A DNA stretch of 64,000 nucleotides from positions 8,308,001-8,372,000 of the forward strand of contig NW_027488365.1 of NCBI RefSeq assembly GCF_051014445.1, written 5' to 3'. This document shows positions 10,991 to 22,854 of this stretch, in pieces (positions within the stretch are counted from its first letter, which is position 1; each line of letters opens with the position of its first letter). The notes under the pieces are model-generated. The model had not been told where the DNA came from, searched no databases, and worked only from the letters and a program-made list of their open reading frames with translations. The DNA is from Colletes latitarsis (lineage: Eukaryota; Arthropoda; Insecta; Hymenoptera; Colletidae). A program made the translations under genes and the position numbers.

Positions 10991-13900
10991 TCCATTCAAC
11001 AAATATGTGAAGAATGCGAAAGTATGAGTCTGATGAGTGAAAATCCCAGGGCTAACCTAGACCTAACATGCGTTATCCTCAAAAATATTGATCGAAACCT
11101 GGTTTAATCGACTGTTTCAGTGTGGTACCAGATTACTACGTGATCCAAACCAGAAAAAACCCAGGATCTGTTCAACGAGTATGTGTAGTGTGCGAAAGTG
11201 TGAGTCTGATGAGGTCAAATCCCAGACCAATCCCAGACTTAACTTGCGTTATCCTCTAAAATATTGATCCAAACCAGGTTCAATGGACTGTTTCAGTGTG
11301 GTACCATACTACTACGTGATCCAAACCAGAAAAAACCCATGATCCGTTCAACAAGTATGTGAAAAACGTGAAAGTATGAGCCTGATGAGGGCAAATCCAA
11401 GACCTATCCCAGACCTAACTTGCGTTGTCCTTTAAGATCTTGATGGAAACCAAGTTTAATTGACTGTTTCAGAGTGGTACCACATTACTACGTGATCTAA
11501 TCCAGAAATAGCCCAGGATCTAGCCATGAAGTATGAGAAATATGCGAAAGTATGAGCCTGACGAGGGCAAATCCTAGACCTTACCCAGACCTAACATGCG
11601 TTATCCTCTAAAATATTGATCGCAACCAGGTTTAATCGACTGTTTCAGTGTGGTACCACATCACTACGTGATCCAAACCAGAAAATACCCAGGATCTGTT
11701 CAACGAGTATGTGAAGTGTGCGAAAGTGTGAGTCTGATGAGGTCAAATCCCAGACCAATCCCAGACCTAACATGCGTTATCCTCTAAAATATTGATCGAA
11801 ACCAGGTTTAATTGACTGTTTCAGTGTGGTCCCACATTACTACGTGATCCAAACCAGAAAAAACCCAGGATCCGTTCAACAAGTATGTGAAGAATGCGAA
11901 AGTATGAGCCTGATGAGTGAAGACCCCAGGCCTAACCTAGACCTAACATGCGTTATCCTCAAAAATATTGATCGAAACCTGGTTTAATCGACTGTTTCAG
12001 TGTGGTACCAGATTACTACGTGATCCAAACCAGAAAAAACCCAGGATCTGTTCAACGAGTATGTGTAGTGTGCGAAAGTATGAGTCTGATGAGGGCAAAT
12101 CCCAGACATATCCCAGACCTAAAATGCGTTATCCTCTAAAATATTTATCAAGACCAGGTTTAATTGATTGTTTCAGTGTGGACACACATTACTACGTGAT
12201 CCAAACCAGAAAAAACCCAGGATCCGTTCAACAAGTATGTGAAGAATGCGAAAGTGTGAGTCTGATGAGTGAAAATCCCAGACCTAACCTAGACCTAACA
12301 TGCGTTATGCTCTAAAATATTGATCCAAACCAGGTTTAATGGACTGTTTCAGTGTGGTACCACACTACTACGTGATCCAAACCAGAAAATAACCCAGGAT
12401 CTGTTCAACGAGTATGTGAAGTGTGCGAAAGTATGAGTCTGATGAGGGCAAATCCCAGACCTATCCCAGACCTAACATGCGTTTTCCTCTAAAATATTTA
12501 TCAACACCAGGTTTAATTGATTGTTTCAGTGTGGTCCCACACTACTACGTGATCCAAACCAGAAAAAACCCAGGATCTGTTCAACAAGCATGTGAAAAAC
12601 GCGGAAAGTATGAGCCTGATGAGGGCAAATCCCAGACCTATCCCAGACCTAACTTGCGTTGTCCTCTAAGATATTGATGGAAACCAGGTTTAATTGACTG
12701 TTTCAGTGTTGTACTTCATTACTACGTGATGCAATCCAGAAAAAGCCCAGCATCTAGCCATCAAGTATGAGAAATATGCGAAAGAATGAGCCTGATGAGA
12801 GCAAATCCCAGACCGAACCTAGACCTAACATGAATTATTCTCTAAAATATTGATCCAGACCAGGTTTAATGGACTGTTTCAGTGTGGTACCACACTACTA
12901 CGTGATCCAAACCAGAAAATAACCCAGGATCTGTTCAACGAGTATGAGAAATATGCGAAAGTATGAGCCTGATGAGGGCAAATCCCAGACCTATCCCAGA
13001 CCTAACATGCGTTATCCTCTAAAATATTTATCAAGACCAGGTTTAATTGATTGTTTCAGTGTGGTCCCACATTACTACGTGATCCAAACCAGAAAAAGCC
13101 CAGGATCAGTTCAACAAGTATGTGAAAAACGCGAAAGTATGAGTCTGATGAGGGCGAATCCCAGACCTATGCCAGACCTAACTTGCGTTATCCTGCAAAA
13201 AATTGATCGAAACCAGGTTTAATTGACTGTTTCAGCGTGGTACCAAATTACTACGTGATACAATCCAGAAACAGCCCAGGATCTAGCCATGAAGTATGAG
13301 AAATATGCGAAAGTATGAGACTGATGAGGGCAAATCCAGGACTTAACCCAAACATAACATGCGTTATCCTCTCAAATATTTATCAAGATCAGGTTTAATT
13401 GAATGTTTCAGTGTGGTACCACATTACTACGTTAACGAAACCAGAAAAAACCCAGGATCCGTTCAACAAGTATGTGAAGAATGCGAAAGTATGAGTCTGA
13501 TGAGTGAAATTCCCAGGGCTAACCTAGACCTAACATGCGTTATCCTCTAAAATATTGATCCAAACCAGGTTAAATGGACTGTTTCAGTATGGTACCACAT
13601 TACTACGTGATCCATACCAGAAAAAACCCAGGATCTGTTCAACAAGTATGTGAAAAATGCGAAAGCATGAGTCTGATGAGGGCAAATCCCAGACCTATCC
13701 CAGACCTAACTTGCGTTATCCTCTAAAATATCGATCGAAACAAGGTTTAATTGACTGTTTCAGCGTGGTGCCACATTACTACGTGATACAATCCAGAAGC
13801 AGCCCAGGATCTAGCCATGAAGTATGAGAAATATGCGAAAGTATGAGCCTGATGTGGGCAAATCCTAGACCTAACCCAAACCTAACATGCGTTATCCTCT

Positions 13901-16900
13901 AAAATATTTATCAAGACCAGGTTTATTTGAATGTTTCAGTGTGGTACCACATTACTACGTGATCCAAACCAGAAAAAACCCAGGATCCGTTCAACAAGTA
14001 TGTGAAGAATGCGAAAGAATGAGTCTGATGAGTGAAAATCCCAGGCCTTACCTAGACCTAACATGCGTTATCCTCAAGAATATTGATCGAAACCTGGTTT
14101 AATCGACTGTTTCAGTGTGGTACCACATTACTATGTGATCCAAACCAGAAAATAGCCCAGGATCTATCCATGAAGTATAAGAAATATGCGAAAGTATGAG
14201 TCTGATGAGTGAAAATCCTCGGCCTAACCTAGACCTAACATGCGTTATCCTCAAAAATATTGATCGAAACCAGGTTTAATCTACTGTTTCAGTGTGGTAC
14301 CACACTACTACGTGACCCAATCCAGAAATAGCCCAGGATCCAGCCATGAAGTATGAGAAATATGCGAAAGTATGAGCCTGATGAGGGCAAATCCGAGACC
14401 TAACCTAGACCTAACATGCGTTATCCTCTAAAATATAGATCCAAACCAGGTTTAATGGACTGTTTCAGTGTGGTACCCTCTACTACGTGATCCAAACCAG
14501 AAAAAACCCAGGATCTGTTCAACGAGTATGAGAAATATGCGAAAGAATGAGCCTGATGGGAGCAAATCCCAGACCTAACCTAGACCTAACATGAATTATT
14601 CTCTAAAATATTGATCGAAACCTGGTTTAATTGACTGTTTCAGTGTTGTACTTCATTGCTACGTGATGCAATCCAGAAAAAGCCCAGGATCTAGCCATCA
14701 AGTATGAGAAATATGCGAAAGAATGAGTCTGATGAGGTCAAATCCCAGACCTACCCCAGACTTAACTTGCGTTATCCTCTAAAATATTGATCGAAACCAG
14801 GTTTAATCGACTGTTTCAGCGTGGTACCACATTACTATGTGATACAATCCAGAAACAGCCCACGATCTAGCCATGAAGTATGAGAGATATGCGAAAGTAT
14901 GAGCCTGATGAGGGCAAATCCTAGACCTAACCCAAACCTAACATGCGTTATCCTCTAAAATATTTATCAATACCAGGTTTAATTGAATGTTTCAGTGTGG
15001 TACCACATTACTACGTGAACCAAACCAGAAAAAACCCAGGATCCGTTCAACAAGTAAGTTAAAACTGCGACAGTATGACCCTTATGAGAGCAAATCCCAG
15101 ACCTAACCTAGACCTGACATGCGTTGTCCTCTAAAATATTGATGGAAACCAGGTTTAATTGACTGTTTCAGTGTTGTGCTTTATTACTACGTGAAGCAAT
15201 CCAGAAAATGCCCAGTATCTAGCCATGAAGTATGAGAAATATGCGAAAGAATGTGCCTGATGAGAGCAAATCCCTGACCGAACCTAGACCTAACATGAAT
15301 TATTCTCTAAAATATTGATCAAAACCAGGTTTAATTGACTGTTTCAGTGTGGTACCACATTACTATGTGATCCAATCCAGAAATAGCCCAGGATCCAGCC
15401 ATGAAGTATGAGAAATATGCGAAAGGAGGAGCCTGATGAGGGCAAATCCTAGACCTAACCCAGGCCTAACATGTGTTATCCTCTAAAATATTTATCAAGA
15501 CCAGGTTTAATTGAATGTTTCAGTGTGGTACCACATTACTACGTGATCCAAACCAGTAAAAACCCAGGATCCGTTCAACAAGTATGTGAAGAATGCGAAA
15601 GTATGAGTCTGATGAGTGAAAATCCCCGGCCTAACCTAGACCTAACATGCGTTATCCTCAAAAATATTTATCAAGACCAGGTTTAACTGAATGTTTCGGT
15701 GTGGTACCACACTACTACGTGATCCAAACCAGAAAAAAACCCAGGATCTGTTCAACAAGTATGTGAAAAATGCGAAAGCATGAGTCTGATGAGGGCAAAT
15801 CCCAGGCCTAACCTAGACATAACTTTCGTTATCCTCTAAAATATTGATCGAAACCAGGTTTAGTGGGCTGTTTCAGTATGGTACCACATTACTACGTGAT
15901 CCATACCAGAAAAAACCCAGGATCTGTTCAACAAGTATACGAAAAATGCGAAAGCATGAGTCTGATGAGGGCAAATCCCAGGCCTTACCTAGACCTAACA
16001 TGCGTTATCCTCAAGAATATTGATCGAAACCTGGTTTAATCGACTGTTTCAGTGTGGTACCACATTACTATGTGATCGAAACCAGAAAATAGCCCAGGAT
16101 CTATCCAGGAAGTATAAGAAATATGCGAAAGTATGAGCCTGATGAGGGCAAATCCTAGACCTAACCCAGACCTAACATGCGTTATCCTCAAAAATATTTA
16201 TCAAGACCAGGTTTAACTGAATGTTTCAGTGTGGTACCACATTACTACGTGATCCATACCAGAAAAAACCCAGGATCTGTTCAACAAGTATGTGAAAAAT
16301 GCGAAAGCACGAGTTTGATGGGAGCAAATCCCAGGCGTATCCTAGACATAACTTTCGTTATCCTCTAAAATATTGATCGAAACCAGGTTTAGTGGGCTGT
16401 TTCAGTGTGGTACCACATTACTGCCCGATCCAAACCAGAAAAAACCCAGGATCTGATCAACAAGTATGTGAAAAATGCGAAAGTATGACCCTGATGTGGG
16501 CAAATCCCAGGCCTAACCTAGACCTAACATGCGTTATCCTCAAAAATATTGATCGAAACCTGGTTTAATCGACTGTTTCAGTGTGGTACCACATTACTAC
16601 GTGATCCAATCCAGAAATAGCCCAGGATCTAGCCATGAAGTATGAGAAATATGCGAAAGTATGAGCCTGATGAGGGCAAATCCTAGACCTAAGCCAGACC
16701 TAACATGCGTTATCCTCAAAAATATTTATCAAGACCAGGTTTAACTGAATGTTTCAGTATGGTACCACATTACTGCCCGATCCAAACCAGAAAAAACCCA
16801 GGATCTGATCAACAAGTATGTGAAGTATGCGAAAGAATGAGTCTGATGAGTGAAAATCCCTGGCCTAACCTAGACCTAACATGCGTTATCCTCAAAAATA

Positions 16901-19900
16901 TTGATCGAAACCTGGTTTAATCGACTGTTTCAGTGTGGTATCACATTACTATATGATCCAAACCAGAAAATAGCCCAGGATCTATCCATGAAGTATAAGA
17001 AATATGCGAAAGTATGAGCCTGATGAGGGCAAATCCTAGACCTAAGCCAGACCTAACATGCGTTATCCTCAAAAATATTTATCAAGACCAGGTTTAACTG
17101 AATGTTTCAGTATGGTACCACATTACTACGTGATCCCTACCAGAAAAATCCCAGGATCTGTTCAACAAGTCTGTGAAAAATGCGAAAGTATGAGCCTGAT
17201 GTGGGCAAATCCTAGACCTAACCCAAACCTAACATGCGTTATCCTCTAAAATATTGATCAAGACCAGGTTTAATTGAATGTTTCAGTTTGGTACCACATT
17301 ACTACGTGAACCAAACCAGAAAAAACCCAGGATCTGTTAAACGAGTCTGTGAAGTGTGCGAAAGTATGAGCCTGATGAGGGCGAATCCCAGACCTATCCC
17401 AGACCTAACTTGCGTTATCCTCTAAAATATTGATCGAAACAAGGTTTAATTGACTGTTTCAGCGTGGTACCACATTACTACGTGATACAATCCAGAAATA
17501 GCCCAGGAAGTATGAGAAATATGCGAAAGTATGAGCATGATGTGGGCAAATCCTAGACCTAACCCAAACCTAACATGCGTTATCCTCTAAAATATTTATC
17601 AAGACCAGGTTTATTTGAATGTTTCAGTGTGGTACCACATTACTACGTGATCCAATCCAGAAAAAACCCAGGATCCGTTCAACAAGTATGTGAAAAACGC
17701 GAAAGTATGAGTCTGATGAGGGCAAATCCCAGACCTATCCCAGACCTAACTTGCGTTGTCCTCTAAGATATTGATGGAAACCAGGTTTAATTGACTGTTT
17801 CAGTGTTGTACTTCATTACTACGTGATGCAATCCAGAAAAAGCCCAGGATCTAGCCATCAAGTAAGAGAAATATGCGAAAGTATGAGCCTGACGAGAGCA
17901 AATCCTAGACCTAGACCAGACCTAACATGCGTTATCCTCTAAAATATTTATCAAGACCAGGTTTAATTGATTGTATCAGTGTGGTACCACATTACTACGC
18001 GATCCACACCAGAGAAAACCCAAGATCCGTTCAACAAGTATGTGAAGAATGCGAAAGTATGAGTCTGATGAGTGAAAATCCCAGGCCTAACCTAGACCTA
18101 ACATGCGCTACCCTCAAAAATATTGATTGAATCCTGGTTTAATCGACTGTTTCAGTGTGGTACCACAATACTACGTGATGCAATCCAGAAAATGCCCAGG
18201 ATCTAGCCATCAAGTATGAGAAATATGCGAAAGAATGAGCCTGATGAGGGCAAATCCTAGACCTATCCCAGGCCTAACTTGCGTTATCCTCTAAAATATT
18301 GATCGAAACCAGGTTTAATTGACTGTTTTAGTGTGGTACCACTTTACTACGTGATCCAAAGCAGAAAAAACCCTGGATCAGGTCAACATGCATGTTAAAA
18401 CAGCGAAAGTATGACCCTGATGAGGGCAAATCCCAGGCCTAACCTAGACCTAACATGCGTTATCTTCTAAGGTATTGAGCGAAACCAGGTTTAATGGACT
18501 GTTTCAGTGTGGTACCTCACTACTTCGTGATCCAAGCCAGAGAAAACCCAGGATCTGTTCAACAAGTATGCGAAAAACGCGAAATTGTGAGCCTGAGGAG
18601 GGCAAATCCTAGCCCTAACCCAAACCTAACATGCGTTATCCTCTAAAATATTTATCAAGACCAGGTTTAATTGAATGTTTCAGTGTGGTACCACATTTCT
18701 ATATGAACCAAACCAGAAAAAACCCAGGATCTGTTAAACGAGTACGCGAAGTGTGCGAAAGTATGAGCCTGATGAGGGCGAATCCCAGACATATCCCAGA
18801 CCTAACTTGCGTTATCCTCTAAAACATTGATCGAAACAAGGTTTAATTGACTGTTTCAGCGTGGTACCACATTACTACGTGATACATTCCAGAAACAGCC
18901 CAGGATCTAGCCATGAAGTATGAGAAATATGCGAAAGTATGAGCCTGATGTGGGCAAATCCTAGACCTAACCCAAACCTAACATGCGTTATCCTCTAAAA
19001 TATTTATCAAGACCAGGTTTAATTGAATGTTTCAGTGTGGTACCACATTTCTATATGAACCAAACCAGAAAAAACCCAGGATCTGTTAAACGAGTACGCG
19101 AAGTGTGCGAAAGTATGAGCCTGACGAGGGCAAATCCTACACCTAACCCAGACCTAACATGCGTTATCCTCAAAAATATTTATCAAGACCAGGTTTAACT
19201 GAATGTTTCAGTGTGGTACCACATTACTACGTGAACCAAACCAGAAAAAACCCAGGATCTGTTAAGCGAGTCTGTGAAGCGTGCGAAAGTATGAGCCTGA
19301 TGAGGGCGAATCCCAGACCAATCCCAGACCTAACTTGCGTTGTCCTCTAAGATATTGATCGAAACCAGGTTTAATTGACTGTTTCAGTGTGGTACCACAT
19401 TACTACGTGATCCAAACCAGTAATAGTCCAGGATCCAGCCATGAAGTATGAGAAATAAGCGAAAGTATGAGCCTGATGAGGGCAAATCCTAGACCTAACC
19501 CAGACCTAACATGCGTTAGCCTCTAAAATATTTATCAAGATCAGGTTTAATTGATTGTAACAGTGTGGTGCCCCATTACTACGTGATCCACACCAGAAAA
19601 AACCCGAGATCCGTTCAACAAGTATGTGAAGAATGCGAAAGTATGAGTCTGAAGAGTGAAAATCCCAGGCTTAACCTAGACCTAACATGCGTTATCCTCA
19701 AAAATATTGATCGAAACTTGGTTTAATCGACTGTTTCAGTGTGGTACCACAATACTACGTGATGCAATCCAGAAAAAGCCCAGGATCTGTTCAACAAGTA
19801 TGCGAAAAACGCGAAACTATGAGCCTGAGGAGGGCAAATCTTAGACCTAACACAGACCTAAGATGCGTTATCCTCTAAAATATTTATCCACACCAGGTTT

Positions 19901-22456
19901 AATTGACTGTTTCAGCGTGGTACCACATTACTACGTGATACAATCCAGAAACAGCCCAGGATCTAGCCATGAAGTATGAGAAATATGCGAAAGTATGAGC
20001 CTGATGTGGGCAAATCCTAGACCTATCCCAGGCCTAACTTGCGTTATCCTCTAAAATATTGATGGAAACCAGGTTTAATTGACTGTTTCAGTGTGGTTCC
20101 ACATTACTACGTGATCCAATCCAGAAAAAACCCAGGATCTGTTCAACAAGTATGAGAAATATGCGAAAGTATGAGCCTGACGAGAGCAAATCCTAGACCT
20201 AACCCAGACCTAACATGCGTTATCCTCTAAAATATTTATCAAGACCAGGTTTAATTGATTGCTTCTGTGTGGTCCCACATTACTACGTGATCCAAACCAG
20301 AAAAAACCCAGGATCCGTTCAACAGGTCAGTGAAGAATGCGATAGAATGTGTCTGATGTGTGAAAATCTCAGGGCTAACCTAGACCTAACATGCGTTATC
20401 TTCTAAGATATTGAGCGAAACCAGGTTTAATGGACTGTTTCAGTGTGGTACCACTTTACTACGTGATCCAAAGCAGAAAAAACCCTCGATCCGTTCAACA
20501 GGTATGTGAAGAATGCGAAAGAATGATTCTGATGAGTGAAAATCCCAGGGCTAACCTAGCCCTAACATGCGTTATCCTCTAAAATATTTATCAAGACCAG
20601 GTTTATTTGAATGTTTCAGTGTGGTACCACATTACTACGTGATCCAAACCAGAAAAAACCCAGGATCCGTTCAACAAGTATGTGAAGAATGCGAAAGTAT
20701 AAGTCAGATGAGGGCAAATCCCAGACCTATCCCAGACCTAACTTGCGTTGTCCTCTAAGATATTGATGGAAACCAGGTTTAATTGTCTGTTTCAGTGTTG
20801 TACTTCATTACTATGTGATGCAATCCAGAAAAAGCCCAGGATCCATTCAACAAGTATGTGAAGAATGCGAAAGTATGAGTCTGATGAGTGAAAATCCCAG
20901 GCCTAACCTGGACCTAACATGCGTTATCCTCAAAATTATCGATCGAAACCTGGTTTAATCGACTGTTTCAGTGTGGTACCACATTACTACGTGACTCAAA
21001 CCAGAAAAAACCCAGGATCTGTTCAACAAGTATGTGAAAAACGCGAAAGTATGAGCCTGATGAGGGCGAATCCCAGACCTATCCCAGACCTAACTTGCGT
21101 TATCCTCTAAAATATTGATCGAAACCAGGTTTAATTGACTGTTTCAGCGTGGTACCACATTACTACGTGAAACAATCCAGAAAAAGCCCAGGATCTAGCC
21201 ATGAAGTATGAGAAATATGCGAAAGTTTGAGCTTGATGAGGGCAAATCCTAGACCTAACCCAAACCTAACATGCGTTATCCTCTAAAATATTTATCCAAA
21301 CCGGGTTTAATGGATTGCTTCAGTGTGGTACCACTTTTCTACGTGATCCAAAGCGGAAAAAACACAGGATCTGTTCAACAAGTATGTGAAGAATGCGAAA
21401 GTATGAGCCTGATGAGGGCAAATCCTAGACCTAACCCAAACCTAACATACGTTATCCTCTAAAATATTGATCCAAACCGGGTTTAATGGACTGCTTCAGT
21501 GTGGTACCACACTAGTACGTGACCCAAACCGGAAAAACCCAGGATCTGTTGAACAAGTATGTGAAAAACGCGAAAGTATGAGCCTGACGAGGGCAAATCC
21601 CAGACCTATCCCAGACCTAAGTTGCGTTATCCTCAAAAATATTGATCGAAACCTGGTTTAATCGACTGTTTCAGTGTGGTACCACATTACTATGTGATCC
21701 AAACCAGAAAATAACCCAGGATCTGTTCAACAAGTATGTGAAAAACGCGAAAGTATGAGCCTGATGAGGGCAGATCCCAGACTTATCCCAGACCTAACTT
21801 GCGTTGTCCTCTAAGATATTGATGGAAACCAGGTTTAATTGACTGCTTCAGTGTTGTACTTCATTACTACTTGATGCAATCCAGAAAAAGCCCAGGATCT
21901 AGCCATCAAGTATGAGAAATATGCGAAGGTATGAGCCTGATGAGGGCGAATCCCAGACCTATCCCAGACCTAACTTGCGTTATCCTCTAAAATATTCATC
22001 GAAATCAGGCTTAATTGACTGTTTTAGCGTGGTACCACATTACTACGTGATGCAAACCGGAAAAAGCCCAGGATCTAGCCATCAAGTGTGAGAAATATGC
22101 GAAAGAATGAGCCTGATGAGAGCAAATCCCAGACCTAACGTAGACCTGACATGAATTATTCTCTAAAATATTGATCAGAACCAGGTTTAATTGACTGTTT
22201 CAGTGTGGTACCACATTACTACGTGATCCAAACCAGAAATAGCCCAGGATCCAGCCATGAAGTATGAGGAATATGCGAAAGTATGAGCCTGATGGGGGCA
22301 AATCCTAGTCCTAACCCAGACCTAACATGCGTTATCCTCTAAAATATTTATCAAGACTAGGTTTAATTGAATGTTTCAGTGTGGTACCACATTACTACGT
22401 GAACCAAACCATAGAAAACCCAGGATCTGTTCAACAAGTATGTGAAGAATGCGAAA

Positions 22457-22469
22457 GTATGAGTCTTAT
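22457..22469 (+). repeat. Target-site duplication, 5' copy (13 bp)
   Basis: GTATGAGTCTTAT directly precedes the element and is repeated exactly after its poly-A tail at 28471-28483. Most monomers read TCTGATGAG here, while both flanks carry the same TCTTATGAG variant. This shows that the two flanks were one site. The preceding AAA could extend the duplication to 16 bp, but it merges with the poly-A. Confidence 0.95.
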
Positions 22470-22854
22470 CTCCCTCAGGGGCTGCCAGCCTTTCAGCTGC
22501 AGTACGGGCTTAACGAACCCGGGGTACCCGAGTCATACACACACCGTAAGCCTCCTGTTGGTCGTCACAACGACCCATTCACAATTCCCTATTGGTTTTG
22601 TGAATGGTACGTGACGGCAGGAGGAACGGGGGTCTTGGCTTAACCGCCTGGGCCACGAGTATGGCGACTCTATAAAATCGCCCTCCAATCCTAAGCTATG
22701 GTGCGCGGCGATGGGATGCATGGTTGGGGGAGAAGGCCCAATCCCAAGCGACCACCTCCGGGGAACCTGCCGAACCCCCGGAGTATTAGGCTTACCCGGG
22801 TAAGGCGGCTCTGCCCGGGTGGACCTTTATTTCCGACCATCTCGTGGGATTTTT
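22470..22854 (+). promoter_or_regulatory. 5' UTR of element copy 2
   Basis: This 385-bp leader precedes the conserved ORF1 ATG. It contains several inverted repeats: 22560-22565/22570-22575 (6 bp), CCATTCACAA at 22575-22584 with TTGTGAATGG at 22598-22607, CTCCGGGG at 22756-22763 with CCCCGGAG at 22776-22783, and the 14-bp palindrome at 22791-22804. A TATAAAA lies at 22671-22677, but within a small GGCGA/TCGCC stem, and I do not claim it is a TATA box. An open frame on the opposite strand here is the same in both copies, but this follows from the near identity of the leaders. Confidence 0.8.

Larger units (their letters stand above)
1549..22469. repeat. Left satellite block: ~176-bp tandem monomers, about 119 units
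   Basis: The block consists wholly of head-to-tail monomers of about 176 bp. Landmarks recurring once per unit are GCGTTATCCTC, AAATATTGATCGAAACCAGG, the palindrome TGTGGTACCACA, TACTACGTGATCC, CCAGGATC and GCGAAAGTATGAG. There are no genes: 176 is not a multiple of three, and short open frames of 63-115 codons simply recur with the repeat. Monomers here are heterogeneous, with substitutions, small indels (for example about 11 bp lost near 17505) and mixed sequence types at the stretch after CCAGGATC. Local multi-monomer duplications exist (see 7901-10430 and 10640-10990), but homogenisation is weaker than in the right block. Confidence 0.97.

Noticed and set aside
1549..22469. CRISPR-like array of regular repeats
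   Set aside because: Repeats are contiguous 176-bp units without spacers, in a eukaryotic context with a non-LTR retrotransposon.
22671..22677. TATAAAA as a promoter TATA box in the 5' UTR
   Set aside because: It sits about 200 bp inside the transcribed element in a small stem. Internal promoters of such elements are usually TATA-less, and there is no supporting evidence.
22533..22721. 62-codon minus-strand frame in the 5' UTR, identical in both copies
   Set aside because: The whole 5' UTR is nearly identical between the copies, so identity of this frame gives no independent support.
22819..22854. Upstream GTG as the ORF1 start
   Set aside because: A eukaryotic element should use ATG, and the ATG at 22855 is conserved in position in copy 1 whereas the GTG region is in the diverged leader.
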